A stretch of DNA of 64,000 nucleotides from Trifolium pratense (Eukaryota > Streptophyta > Magnoliopsida > Fabales > Fabaceae), in contig NC_060064.1 of the NCBI RefSeq assembly GCF_020283565.1, forward strand, positions 20,232,337-20,296,336, read 5' to 3'. Below, piece after piece: positions 34,666 to 47,090 of the stretch (positions within the stretch are counted from its first letter, which is position 1; each line of letters opens with the position of its first letter). The notes beneath the pieces were generated by a model that saw only the letters and a program-made list of their open reading frames with translations, ran no database searches and was not told the DNA's origin. The position numbers were made by a program, and so were the translations under genes.

Positions 34666-36303
34666 ATTATGTTAGTATATTTTAGATGGTGCTCTACCCA
34701 AGTTTTTCTTTTCGTGCAAACATGCAGAAAAATTCGAAAAACGTTTTTCGAATTATTTTTTATTGTAAAATTTGGTAAACAATTTAAATTAAAAATTTCG
34801 AAAAACGTTTTTCAAAGTTTTCTGTGCGAAAAGAGAAGTTTGGGGGTGGAAAGAGAAATTATCTTTATTTTATTCTATAATGCCCCAAATATAAATCTAG
34901 ACTAATATTAAAAGCATTACAAATAAATAATACTCGGATATATATTAAAATTACAGAGAATTTTTCGTTCAAAGCAACTAATCCACAAATCGTATTGTTT
35001 GAACATAATTAAGTACATAGCAAGATATACGTAATGAACTAGATTCTAATACATAGGTTCACACACTACATAGAGGAATCATTAAACGATAACTTATAGC
35101 CTCATAATGATTCCATCACTGCCATCTCCTACTCTTCGCCGGTATACCTGTTTACCTGGAAAAAATAAAAGGGAGTGAGTTGAGACTATAAGTCTCAGTG
35201 AATTCCTACTACACCGTTATCGAGGGTGTTAGTAGTCGTGGAGAAAGACCTATCTATAAAGGTGTATCACACAATTAAATTATCTTGATCAATTTTTACG
35301 AGGACGACCTGAGGCGAGCAGGTCTTAGGAAGCATGCATGTCCGACTGATTCCAACAATGCTCAAGCGCGGAGTTCATATTTGCTCACATTTAAAGTCAT
35401 GTGGATTTCCATCATATGAAACCCAACCAGCCACAAATTATCATCATAGGAAATTTGTCTAGTGCCTCATGTGGTATTTATCATCATAGCAAAATTCTGT
35501 AAAAAATGATAACAATCCCAATTGCTCCATTTTACACCTAGTTTTTTTTTTATTTCTAAAATATATTAACACTTAGAATCACTTTTAATCTATCATTTTA
35601 ATCATTGTAGCAAGTGTGAAAAGGTATCTAACTTACTACAATCACTAATTTTCGATAATCTATGTACACATCCAAAACTTAAAAAGTACACATATGCAAA
35701 CCTATAGGAAATTATTTGTAATTTTAGTAGTTAAATTTTGAAAGACTATTTTTACTTTTTATGAGAATTATATTGCTAATGTCATGATTGTTCATGATAG
35801 AAAAGAACATAGGGATCATGAGCTTGCTTCAATAGATTTTTAAGAAGTCCAACCATCTGAATGTCTTTGTTGCTATGAAGGAATAGCTTTGGAATCTATT
35901 TAGTATCCTCAATCCAATAGAAACCATTCACCATTCTCTAAAATATTATTGTTGCTTCCTTTTATATATGTTTGTCCAAATAAAACCTTTGTCACCTTGT
36001 AGGTTTGTTCATATTCATAGTTTTGCTTCCTTTCATATATTTATCTTCAATAGTATAAATAGTTTTGCATGATTGTTTTTAACCATTTAATAATTCCAGG
36101 GTGTTGTTTTAAATATTGTTATAATAGTATTTTCTAGCAAAAAGCATAAATGCAATTATTTTCTAGCAAAAACGACTATAAATTGTTATAATAATGAAAC
36201 AAAGGGAGAGTTATAAGGATGATTTGATAGCTCAGGTGGATGAGTTAAGGAGTCACGTAATTTCAATTGTTTAATTCTCACCATATCACCCACACCAAAA
36301 ACC
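34666..36303. other. Spacer between module 3 and proteasome gene
   Basis: No supported gene. A repeat of CGAAAAACGTTTTTCGAA/CAAA lies at 34735-34820. The stretch at 34950-35400 is less AT-rich and resembles 3' ends of transcribed repeats (AGTGAGTTGAGACTATAAGTC). The rest is AT-rich. Confidence 0.35.
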
Positions 36304-36872
36304 TATGAAGCAGGGACTTCGACATAGACACCGCGACACGACACAGACAATGTAAAAAGTGTAGGACACCGACACCACTATATATTTATAAAATATATAA
36401 ATTGAGAATCAAAATATATACATGTAAATCTGTTTTAAGCAAGTTATTTCATAAAAAGAAATTTTAAAACAAGATACGATAATATTTTACCTTTATTTAT
36501 CCATTTACTATCGAAAAAATTAAAAATATTGTAATTAAAATGTAATGTATTTAATCTCTCTTTGATCAATATTGTTGTTTCGAAAAAAATATTGTTGTTT
36601 CGACACATCTTTAACGCTTGTAGATATGTCTGATACGTGCCTTAGAAGAGTACAAGCAAAGAAAAAATATTTTTTTTGGGATACGTGTCGTACGAGTGTC
36701 TTACAAGTGTCGGACACCGATCAAAGGAGTGTCAAAGTAAAAGAAAAATTGAGTTTTTTTTACACCGGTATGAACTATCTGACACGTGTCGTACGAGTGT
36801 CATATGAGTATCAAACATCGATACTTGTTGGATACCTCGACATGCTTAATCATAGAGGTGTCCGTGCTTCAT
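36304..36872. mobile_element. Inverted-repeat DNA element, 569 bp
   Basis: Left end ATGAAGCAGGGACTTCGACA, right end is the inverse of ATGAAGCACGGACACCTC. The interior is rich in GTGTCGGACAC-like palindromes. No clear target duplication was fixed, so the class (Mutator or hAT) is open. Short ORFs on both strands follow the repeats and are not genes. Confidence 0.6.
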
Positions 36873-37340
36873 TGTCAAAAACTAACAATAATATTAATAA
36901 CTAGTTTAAAGACCCGTGCGAATGCACGAGTCAATTGATTTTTATCCGATATTTGAGTTTGTCACTATATTATTGTAAAAAATTAATTTAAAATTAAATA
37001 TTTAAAAATCAATAAGGATATAAAACTTATATTTTTAAGCTTGTATTTATCTTATATTTGTTTTTTTATTTATCTTATTTTTTTTATATACATTTTTCTA
37101 TATAATTTAGGAACTTTGGTGGTAATCAATTTTAGCAATAGATTACTAACACTAACATTAAATGTTCGTAAAATAAAAAAAAAAACACACTAACATTAAA
37201 TATATTTGACAATTAAAATAGATGACAAATTTTTTGAACATTGCAAAAAAAATGAAATTAATCAATATTTTAATTTGATGTGAGTTAATTGATTTTTTGA
37301 CTTGTCCCAAAAGAAAGTGATTATTCACAAGTCTTACAAA
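36873..37340. other. AT-rich promoter region of proteasome gene
   Basis: Contains ACCCGTGCGAATGCACGAGT at 36912, a palindromic signature also seen at 51038. No gene is supported. Confidence 0.35.
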
Positions 37341-37422
37341 ACCTCAAAACTACAGACTTTAAAGCGCACACTCTCTGCATTCCGCCTCTTCAATCGCCCC
37401 TACCGTCTTCCCCTCTTCTGGT

Positions 37423-37424
<2 letters not shown>

Positions 37425-37514
<90 letters not shown>
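37425..37514. repeat. (CT)45 microsatellite
   Basis: 90 bp of uninterrupted CT immediately after the predicted leader-intron donor. Confidence 0.97.
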
Positions 37515-37518
<4 letters not shown>

Positions 37519-37868
37519 AGGGTTTAAAACATACATTAAGATGCGTGCTGCTAGATTTCTTAAGTGGTTTAAGCTTGCAATTGAAATTGTACTACTGCGA
37601 TTTTGTTGAATTTAGGTTTTTCTCTTAAACTCTTCAAAAAAAAAATTTCTTTTCACTTTTATCACTATGGTTTTCTAATATATGGGTTTAATATTACTGC
37701 CATATTTTCTGGGAGATTTCCTTTACCAGATTTTCTAGTTTATGTGCTTGTTTATAACAAAATTTAGAAAATCTTGTATTGTATGCAGCTTCTGAATGTT
37801 GCAACTGTTTGTTGTTTTGTGCTATTGATTTCACATATTGTCTCTGAGGTGAATGTCATAGTGAATTT

Positions 37869-38134
37869 GGGCCTGTTTGGTTTGACTTATTTAACCTTAT
37901 ATATTGACATACAAACTTGTGAGATTGTGTGAGGGAATTTATGAAAATAACTTATGACATGTTCATAAGCTTTTTCAGCTTATTTCCATAAGATCTCTAG
38001 GATAGCTTATGAAGACAGCTTATAGATTATACAAAAACAGTTTGACTTTGTGTTATCTTGTTTTATAGAATTAGGTTATTCATAAGTGCTTATATGCTAT
38101 AAGCTTAAAATAAACTGTTTATCCAAACAGGGCC
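37869..38134. mobile_element. Tourist-like MITE in proteasome leader intron
   Basis: Termini GGCCTGTTTGG and its inverse CCAAACAGGGCC, interior of AGCTTAT-rich inverted repeats. About 266 bp. Confidence 0.7.
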
Positions 38135-38859
38135 TGTTTTATTTGGTAAATTTATGCTTGTATGACTATAATGCTTCTTGAGCTTTAAACTTCAGTATTG
38201 CTTTCTGTTTTCTGCTTGTATATTGAAGCACTATATTCTTTGATCTTTAATTGTGAGACAAATGACAGAGAGGAGATGTTTTATTTTTAGAATGTATATA
38301 ATTGTCCTTGTTACATATGTGAATTCAAACCAGTCTTGATGTTGTTGTTATATGCTTCAGTCTTTCCTTTAGTTTCGTGCTTGGTTTTTAAAGCACTATA
38401 TCCTTTGACCACATATATAATAGACCTATATCTTACTCTTCCGTAGTGGTTCTTTAATCTCTAATTCAGACAAAAATCACCATAGCAAGGATTCGGAGGA
38501 ATATGGATCAGTGTCTAGGGTTACTTTACTGAAGTTTCTGACTTTGTAATTATATATATTTTGAAGCTTATTATTTTTAATTGAGATTGCAGATATGTAG
38601 AGGTTGGAAAGTTTTTAAACAATTCATTGTGAAATTTGAAGTTACCTTTGATATGTAAACAGAATTTCTATGATGGAAGAGTATCACTCAAAGTTGCAAT
38701 CAATTTATTTAGTGTATATAAAATTGACTTGTGGTTATGTTTCCTATTACAAGAGTGCTGTTTTATTCAAATTCTTCCATGTTTTTCATTTGCCAAAGAA
38801 ATACTTTATTCAGTCTTCTTTCTTTTTGCCTTTGCTTTGATTTTAAAACTCAGATCATT

Positions 38860-39612
38860 ATGTCTCGAAGATATGATAGCCGTACAACAATCTTCTCTCC
38901 CGAAGGACGTCTTCACCAAGTGGAGTATGCAATGGAAGCTATTGGAAATGCCGGCTCTGCAATAGGAATCTTGGCAAAAGATGGGGTTGTTCTAGTTGGT
39001 GAAAAGAAGGTGACATCCAAGCTGCTGCAAACCTCAACTTCAACTGAGAAAATGTACAAAATCGATGATCACGTTGCATGTGCTGTTGCCGGGATTATGT
39101 CTGATGCCAACATCCTAATCAATACTGCTAGAATCCAAGCACAGCGTTACTCATTTGCTTACCAAGAGCCAATGCCTGTTGAGCAGTTGGTTCAATCTCT
39201 TTGTGATACCAAGCAAGGTTACACACAATTTGGTGGTCTCCGTCCGTTTGGAGTCTCTTTCCTATTTGCAGGATGGGACAAAAATTACGGCCTTCAACTT
39301 TACATGAGTGATCCTAGTGGAAATTATGGTGGTTGGAAAGCCGGTGCTATTGGTGCCAACAACCAGGCAGCACAGTCAATTCTAAAACAGGACTACAAGG
39401 ATGATATCACAAGGGAAGAAGCGGTTCAACTTGCACTAAAGGTACTGAGTAAAACTATGGACAGTACTAGTCTTACCTCGGAGAAGCTTGAACTTGCAGA
39501 AGTTTTTCTTTCACCCTCTGGAAAAGTCAAGTATCAAGTTTGTTCCCCAGAGAATTTGACTAAGCTGTTGGTGAAGTCTGGGGTGACCCAACCAGCAACA
39601 GACACTGCTTAG
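38860..39612 (+). CDS. PAC1: 20S proteasome alpha-type-4 subunit (alpha-C)
   Basis: 250 residues in one uninterrupted coding exon. The start [18 protein letters not shown] followed by HQVEYAMEA is the alpha-subunit N-terminal signature that forms the gate and outer ring of the 20S core. The rest matches eukaryotic alpha4 (PSMA4/PAC1) over its full length: [69 protein letters not shown] and the ending [15 protein letters not shown]. The alpha subunit has no catalytic threonine. I chose this ATG because the residues before it are non-homologous and the codon follows a splice acceptor by six bases. A leader intron upstream (37421-38853) contains (CT)45. It is a housekeeping gene, intact and surely functional. 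Confidence 0.97.
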   Translation: MSRRYDSRTTIFSPEGRLHQVEYAMEAIGNAGSAIGILAKDGVVLVGEKKVTSKLLQTSTSTEKMYKIDDHVACAVAGIMSDANILINTARIQAQRYSFAYQEPMPVEQLVQSLCDTKQGYTQFGGLRPFGVSFLFAGWDKNYGLQLYMSDPSGNYGGWKAGAIGANNQAAQSILKQDYKDDITREEAVQLALKVLSKTMDSTSLTSEKLELAEVFLSPSGKVKYQVCSPENLTKLLVKSGVTQPATDTA

Positions 39613-40151
39613 CTTGCTGTTCCATGTCACGGGTAATTTATTTATGCACCTTTCTAACAAGTGAAACTGTTCCAAATTTATGTGTTTTAAAATTGTAAAC
39701 TTCACATATCTTGGTGATGCGAAATTGTTGATGGCTTTTTTATTTTGTACGTATATGCTTATTTGTTTTTAAGGGCATAGATCTATGATATCTACTTCTG
39801 TTTATCTTGTTTTCTTTTCTCTGTTATCTATACGATGAACCAGGTTATGGATAGAAATGCTTGTTAGTATTGGCGGTGTCTATAACTTATAACAATTATC
39901 TCTCACTGCTATTACTATAAAATAAAGACCATCTTGTTTCACATGCCGTATTATCAAGCCCTCATTTTCTGTCATTTTTTATCAGTCTCGTTCCTTTTCA
40001 CGGTTTTAGCCTACTAGTTAAAGAAAAAAAGCGAAGTATATATGTGCTTCACAATTAGGTGTGTTGTATAAAATTATAAAATAGCCTTAGAGTACAAATG
40101 TATCTTTTTACACACGACACTTTTTCCAAGCTTGCCATGTGAATTTTTTTG

Positions 40152-43100
40152 TTATTGATCGAAAATATAGGCATAAAGGAGCTCATTCCATACATCAGGA
40201 ACTCCTGGTAGGCACCAATGTATGCAATCTGCATAACCATTTGGATTTGATATCTGTTCTCGAGTTAGAGGTTCCCACTGTTTCCTATAGATAGATGGGT
40301 GACCTTCTTTTCTGTATTCTGAAAGCTGTGTGATGTTAAGCATTTGAACATTCAAACCTCTTGTTTTCAAATCATCAAGTACATTCTCCACCACTTGCAT
40401 CATTTTAGGATCAGATCCTTTCCCCCAATACCCTTCTTTTGCAATCATATCTGTTTCTTTGTAACAATTGTCACCCTTAGTAGCTCCCCATTCCTCAGCC
40501 CTGCAAATTATATATTTTTTATATTACAAATCTAATATATATTTTTTTTTTAAGAAGCTAAATTAGTCCTCCCAAATTGGCATCAGAGAGAATCAAACCT
40601 CAGACCTTAAAAGGAGCACACTCCCAAGCCAATACCAATGCACCAACCCAAGTGGGTTTACAAATCTAATATGTTATCTCCATTAAATATATTATAAGTA
40701 TAGATTTTGCCTTATACTGATGCACCGATATGCATCTTTTGCTGTTGATGGATAATTGGATATGCACAATACTAGCGTGGTGTGATTTGATGCATATATT
40801 TAAAATTTCCGAAACACTTATAATCTTGAAAGTAGGGCATTCAATGCCTTGAAATTTTATAAGAGAATATTTTCTAGTTAAAACTTTTCCTTTTGTTTCC
40901 TTAATCGTTGCCCAGCAAGACCCTCATAAGAAATATGCTTATAGAAAAGATTAAAAGCTCAATATCTGCAAGAACTAAAATACTTAGGCCAAAGATTAAA
41001 GCTCAATAGAAATACAAAAAAAGAGAGTATGAAGTATGGGAAATCTTTGACATCTGTTGTAAAATATTGGTACAAATGTTCTTCCAAACAAATTGATTAG
41101 CTTATGTCTATGTAAATATTCTTCTATATAATAAACTATGTTTACTTGTCTAAAACATAGTTTAACAACACAGGAATATACTGTCAAAAAAAAAAAAAAA
41201 AACACAGAAATATGTGAAATTTAATTTTGAAAATAAGTTGAAGAAAATTGGTTAAGGTTTGATATCATTATTTGCTTGTTTGTGCCTAAATATTGGCTCT
41301 GTAAAATGTAGAATGAATAAGACCAAGTCCATATGGTTAGGAGGAGTAATTGGAAATCTCATTCTCCTCTTCTTTTTCTTTTATTTTGTGGTGGCTAAAT
41401 TTTGATACTTAAAATTAATGAAATTCTAAAATAATTCTTAAAATCAGAAATTTTCGACAACATTAGCCACAAAATCAACGATGGATTAAAAATTAATTTA
41501 TTTTAGTAGTCAAATAGTACATCATCTACAATGTCATAGTCCAAAGTTGATGATTACATTTGTTAGAAAATGTTCAAAAGAATAAATGGATAATTTTTTT
41601 TTAATGATTTTATCCCTCTAAATTTTCGTCATGATTGTGTCCTACTCAACTCATGCATCTATGAATATATGTGTATATACCTTTCATGAGTAGGTGACAT
41701 GCTAACAAAAAACAACTGGGTCTTGTTACGATTGACATGAACTTCCAACCAATCAGACCATGTCCTCATAGCCATTTCGTACACTCTCAACATTTCAACT
41801 CTTTTATAAATCCCATTTGGGTCCCCAAATGATCCCCACCTGCATGTGTTCAACTAAAATTGTCACTCATAATCAATTTGTAAAGTGGTTGAATAGGATA
41901 AAATACGAAACTATATAGAATCAATCATACAATTTAGTGTCTCATTTTGGAACATGGATTCTCTGCAGTTACTGCTGCACCATGCAGCAGTTGTAGAAAC
42001 TATGGATTCTATGTAAGATTCAATGTAACAGTTACTACTGCATCATACAACAAATGTCCGAGACCTAAAGCATTCAAAATTTCAAATTATAGGACATTGT
42101 TAATTTAGTCTCTAAAATTGTAAATATTTGATTTTCTTTTGTTAACCCTTTATTCTTGGGGTAAGGGGGCCTTGATAATCCAAATTCGGCTGCGGGTAAA
42201 TAATGTCTGACCAAGAATTGTTTTCATCAGGAATCAAACTTGAGATCTTCTGAACGATTCGTCTTAAGAAAAACTTATCAATCACTTGAGTCCAATACCT
42301 TGTTCATGTTTGGTCGTATTAGTCCATTGAATTGGTTAATTATACTCATGAGATTGCACATTGAAAAACATATGGAATTAATTAAAATGAATGACTAACT
42401 ACTAAGTGCTTGTTAACAACTCCTAACTAACTCTTAAAGGAATTGCAACTAACTCACCAATTAAATTAATCTTATATTTTTTTTGGGTACATAGATGAAA
42501 TGGTAAACGATTTAAAACTCACACACACAAAGTGAAGGGATCGGGGTTCGAATCCGGTCATGTTGTTTGACCTAACAATTTTAGCATTTCTGAAAGTTAA
42601 TTTTATATTTCTAATACCAATTAAAACATATATGATTGAGATGTTTTGAAATTTTAGTATTAATTTCAGAGACTAAATTATCTTTGTCCTACAATTTCAT
42701 AGACTAAAATAATGATTCTATGTATATGTGATTAATATATTACAACAGAAAAAGTAACATACTAGTATCATATAATAAGTGGTTGGAAATGGGAGTTGTT
42801 GACAGGTTAGTTGATCAATGAAAGTGATGTTTGGGTTAATTGAACTTACAGAGCATTCATAAGAGGCCTTCTCCACCATAGGTAAGTGTTAAAAACTATA
42901 TAGTCTGCATCAGTCCAATACTTTGCATGCTTTTCAATGGCCTTGATTCTAACAGTCCTTTCAGGTACCCTATGATTTACTGGATCATCTGAATTTGATT
43001 CTACTAGTAATGGTGACCAATAATTCTCAATGGTTGCATTGTATTCCTTGATTAAATGTGTCAATTAACCAACTATTAGTGACACATAAATAGTTCAAAA

Positions 43101-43869
43101 ATATGATAACGATAACTTTAACCACCAGATTCTAGCGTAAGTGGTTAGTGTGCAGTGTGTGTGAGTATCGTAAATTTCAAGGTATCGAGTTTAATTCTTA
43201 CTCATAAAAAATTGATGACACGAAATTTTGTGAGACAATTAGGAAAAGATGGAAGAGAATAATTGAATAGGAAACGACCCACAAGTGTAATAAAAATGTG
43301 TTCATTTTTTTTTTAATCTTGGTGTTACTGTTATGTATACTTGGACAAACAATTATCTTCTAATTGAGAATAAATTTTAAGACTTTTGTCAAATAATACA
43401 TCCTGTGTTTTCTTTTGCCTAATAACTTTGTTTAAAATCATTGTACCAAAAAAAGGTTTAAAATCAAACAGGAACATGTATTTTTTGGTCAAATGTGCAA
43501 CAGTTTGTAACAGTTAGATCATTTTGCCTAATAACATGTATTTTAAGTTTTCATGTAACAAATAGGACCTTTAAGTTTCTAATTTGTTGCATCATTACTC
43601 TTTCAGTTATCCTACGTTTTCAAAAACATTCACGTGAACCATTAATTTTAATGTTAACCATGATGAATTTGAGGGTCAATGTCCAACTAGAAGGGAGGTT
43701 AATTGTAAGAAGGGACTCATTTCTTAGCTAAAAAACTTAAGGGACTTTTTATTTATTACCTAAAAAATTTAAATGACCTAACTATTGCAAATGCGAAACT
43801 AAAAAGACTCGTGGATGAATTTGACCTATTTTTTATTATCTTAGAAAATCAAACATCATTTTTTTTTAT

Positions 43870-43930
<61 letters not shown>

Positions 43931-44324
43931 GGAGGGATCAAATTACACCGGTGTAACATTTGAGTAATGTTACACCGCTCAATAACGCTTTAACGAATAC
44001 AAATTTTACAAAATCCACCGTTTGATTGAAAGTTTATATCATATAGATCATCTATGTTAGAATTTATAAAAATCTAAAATCGTTTGATATGTTATTGAGA
44101 TCGATCAAGATGATCGGTATTCAATAAAAATACATAAACCATTAATCTTGATTGGTCTCAATAACATACCAAACGATTTTAGATTTTTGTAAAAATTAAT
44201 ATGGATGATCTATACAATATAAACTTTTAATCAAACGGTGGATTTTGTAAAATTTGTATTCGTTAAAGCGTTATTGAGCGGTGCAACATTACTCAAATGG
44301 TACACCGGTGTAATTTGATCCCTC

Positions 44325-44367
<43 letters not shown>

Positions 44368-45684
44368 GAAGCAACTTCTGTTCTTTCTTTATTTCCTGGT
44401 TTAATTTAAATTTGAAAGTCACCAGAAAAAGAAGTTTGGGAGGCTCCTGACTCCTGTTTTATTTACTATACTATTGGAACATTTCCAATTCATCTCTAAT
44501 CAGGTTTTCCCTCTAAATTTTTTATTCTTAAAATATGATATAAAATACATAAGAAAAAAAAAAGAAACATATAATTAAAGAGACCATGCATGTTTATATT
44601 TGTAAAGCTTATTATGAGAGTGGAAACTTACTTTGATCTTGAAAATGTTTAATGAACCATTGGCAATGGATTGCATGGATTTGAGAGATGAAGGTATTAT
44701 AGAGTCAACAAGACAAACCATAGAAACCCATTGGCCTCTGTTGAGTGAATCCCCCACAAATACAAGCCTCTTGTTCCTTAGCCTTTCAAGCAATTTTGTG
44801 GCATTGAACCTTTTTAACATAGAAACAATAACCACATTCCACACAAAGCTCAAAAACATAGCCAACCCTGATTAATCATATCATAAATATAGGTATATAT
44901 AAACCATAACAACAATTACAATCTTAAAAAAACTTAAATATATTTGTAGTTCTCGTAGAATTCGCGATTTTTTAAGTTTAGTTCCTACAAAAAATTTCAC
45001 AATTTTAGTTCCTGTTTTTCTTTTATAAGTTCTAAAAGCATTATTTTTGTACAAATTAATAAAAGTAGAGACTAAAATTAAAATTAAAAAAGAAATTGAT
45101 GTAGGGACTAAGCTTGAATAGTGACAATTTATTTGGTTGTGAAATTCGCATACACTAAAGTGTGTAGAAAAGGAGTATCGTACTACACCCTATCATATCA
45201 AATATTTTCAGAGTCTTTTACTATTTGAGATGCACTCACGGAACGAATAGTGACAAATTTATAGGGACTAAAAATTAATTTAATCCTTAAAAATGTTATG
45301 TATGATGAGAGAAAGAGAGAAACACCTAGGCAAGTCACATTGGTGAGGCTTCCACCTCCAATTTTGGTAACTTAAGTCCTTCCTTCCAAACTTCTCACAA
45401 GCCAATTGATCTGACATGAAAGAACATTCCTTCTCTTTATATAATGGATAAGATACATTATCAAAAACCCACTTACCAGAAAATAAGTCACACTTTGATG
45501 AATTTAATGAGTCAATAGAGACATTTATTTTTTGAGATAGTTTTACTCCTGATCTATCTTGTGTTTGATAAATGGTTGTGATAACTAAAAGAGTGGTTAA
45601 GATTGCTACAAGAGAATGAAAGATATTTTTGATTCCCCAAGTGTTTCCTATCACTATTATTTGGTATGCCTTTGCTATTGTCAT
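40152..45684 (-). CDS. TBL34: TBL-family (DUF231/PMR5) polysaccharide O-acetyltransferase, five exons
   Basis: Exons on the minus strand: 45684-45326, 44809-44632, 43046-42850, 41839-41681, 40500-40152. All junctions are GT..AG and phases agree; 1242 nt, 413 residues. Residues about 20-38 form a single membrane anchor (Golgi type II topology). The PMR5N/TBL region ([14 protein letters not shown]) starts near 65. The catalytic GDS motif is [11 protein letters not shown] (139-141) and the DxxH motif is [12 protein letters not shown] (389-392). [24 protein letters not shown] and [12 protein letters not shown] place it in the TBL33/34/35 clade, which acetylates xylan in secondary walls; the exact member is my best guess. 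Introns are transposon-rich: a SINE in intron 4, a fold-back element in intron 2. Confidence 0.92.
40539..40657 (-). mobile_element. SINE in TBL intron 4
   Basis: Minus-strand copy of the same SINE family as 1906-2124 (starts ACCCACTTGGGTTGGTGCA, box B-like GAGGTTTGATTCTC). Perfect 15-bp duplications TTACAAATCTAATAT flank it (40524-40538, 40658-40672). It lies about 39 bp from the exon 5 splice acceptor at 40501. Confidence 0.85.
42140..42305 (-). mobile_element. SINE-like fragment in TBL intron 3
   Basis: The minus strand has TGGACTCAAGTGATTGATAA (box A-like) and CAAGTTTGATTCCTG (box B-like). A related plus-strand copy lies near 47695-47830. A third tRNA-like patch (GGGGTTCGAATCC) is at about 42542. 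Confidence 0.5.
43873..43928. repeat. (AT)28 microsatellite, left of fold-back element
   Basis: Uninterrupted AT repeat ending exactly at the left end of the element at 43929. Confidence 0.95.
43929..44327. mobile_element. Fold-back MITE inserted in an AT microsatellite (TBL intron 2)
   Basis: Almost the whole 399 bp is an inverted repeat. Left end GGGGAGGGATCAAATTACAC, then CGGTGTAACA; the right end is its inverse with a few changes. It is bounded on both sides by TA repeats (43873-43928 and 44328-44364), like Micron-type elements that target TA microsatellites. No ORF. Confidence 0.8.
44328..44364. repeat. (TA)n microsatellite, right of fold-back element
   Basis: Begins directly at the right end of the element. 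Confidence 0.95.
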
Positions 45685-46140
45685 TTTTCTTTGTTTGATC
45701 TCCTAAGGGCTAAGGTACATTTGCATCATTTCTTCCTCCTTTATTAAGCTTCACTGTAATCGGTTGGTGAAAAAGAATTTTGTTATTATATTATTAATTA
45801 TTATATTATCTAGCCAACTTGTTCACTAAAATTAGTAGGTAGAGTATGATGCATTTTGAAGTTTTTGTTGTTGACATGATCCTAGTGAAACTAACTAAAT
45901 GGTACCATCTAATGATTTGATGAAGAAATGTTAAAAAAAGGTATTTAATTAGAATAAAATATACCTACTAAAGTAAGTAAGTTAATATTTAAAGTTCTTC
46001 TTTTTTTTTTTTTGTTACAATATTTAAAGTTCTTCTGTTGAGAGCAACCGGAACGGAGGCAGGAATTAAGCTTAGGGAGGATCAAATTTAAGATAAATAA
46101 AAAGTTAGTATTGTGAATTTGTATTTTAAGGGCTACTTTT
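45685..46140. other. Upstream region of TBL gene
   Basis: AT-rich, probably the TBL promoter and leader. No clear TATA box at a convincing distance and no other feature. Confidence 0.35.
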
Positions 46141-46154
46141 TTTAAGTTGGAATT

Positions 46155-46246
46155 TTTTTTTTTTTTTTTTTAAACTTTGTATCCAGCTTTAGGACCGATT
46201 AATCCAAGGGGACCAATCTCAACGTCCACTTGTGGGGCCCCATTTA
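46155..46246 (-). mobile_element. 5'-truncated SINE
   Basis: Minus-strand 3' part of the 1906-2124 SINE (inverse of GGGGCC, CCTTGGATTAATCGGTCCTA and a T-run as poly(A) tail). Flanked by perfect 14-bp repeats TTTAAGTTGGAATT (46141-46154, 46247-46260). Confidence 0.85.
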
Positions 46247-46737
46247 TTTAAGTTGGAATTGTTGGCCACTCTATTTTAACATTTGTTGTATTTTTTGTCT
46301 TAACCCGTTCGTTTTCTCACAGAAATTACGACTTTTCACGTCAAAAAGGTAAATTCTAGTAAGAAATATTGTCATTAAATTTAATATTGAGATAATAAAT
46401 CACTTTTTTACTTGACCAAATTTTTTTACCTTTTTTGGTACAAAGAATATACCATTTTTAGGAGGAAAATATAAAGTCCAAAAAGTTCAATTAAAAAACG
46501 GGAACAATTTTCATGAGTTTAACAAAGTAGGGGGACCAAAAGTGAAATTAAAACTACAATGACAACATGCATGCTAGTATGAAGGGGGACTGTGGCCTCT
46601 GTTAATCTCCCTTCTAACCCTGTCCTTGCGTGATGATGTCATTTGATTTGTTCTCCTTCTCCATATCTAAGGCAACTTGAATCATCTATACAGTTCTACA
46701 TTCTATTTTAGCCAAATATCAATTGTTGGGCTAATGA

Positions 46738-47090
46738 TTCGGTGGACCACGTTCACAAGTGGTCCACCGTGGACAAGTGATCTACCGAATATGAATTTTA
46801 TGAAATTTACTGTTGGATTGAAAGTTTATATTGTATAGATCATCCATAAATTTTTTAAAATTTTTTGAAAATCATTTGATATGTTATTGAGACCCATCAA
46901 GATTTACGTTATTTAATAAACCATTAATCTTGATGTGTCTTAATAACATATCAAATTATTTTCAATTTTTCTATGGATGATCTATATGATATAAACTTTC
47001 AATCCAACGGTGGATTTTGTAAAATTCGAATTCGTTATAATGTTATTCATGACTGGTCCACCATAGACCACTTGATGAAGTGATCCATAT
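46738..47090. mobile_element. Second fold-back MITE, related to 43929
   Basis: Left arm with GTGGTCCACCGTGGAC and ATTGAAAGTTTATATTGTAT; right arm is the inverse (ATATAAACTTTCAATCCAAC, then GGTCCACCATAGACC). The subterminal part matches the fold-back element at 43929, while the outermost ends differ. Ends are approximate. Confidence 0.65.

Larger units (their letters stand above)
37421..38853 (+). other. 5'UTR intron of proteasome alpha-4 gene
   Basis: The donor CTTCTG/GTAACT follows a pyrimidine-rich leader, and the acceptor AAAACTCAG is six bases before the start codon at 38860. Such a leader intron explains why the coding sequence itself is uninterrupted. The intron opens with (CT)45 and carries a MITE at 37869. 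Confidence 0.6.

Noticed and set aside
36535..36904. 60- and 110-codon ORFs
   Set aside because: Both are translations of palindromic repeats inside the inverted-repeat element at 36304-36872.
38731..38859. N-terminal extension of the proteasome subunit
   Set aside because: The extension is non-homologous intron sequence; the canonical MSRRYDS start at 38860 follows a splice acceptor.
42530..42570. Possible tRNA gene (GGGGTTCGAATCC)
   Set aside because: Only a box B-like motif; no acceptor stem or anticodon arm can be formed. It is better explained as a SINE fragment.
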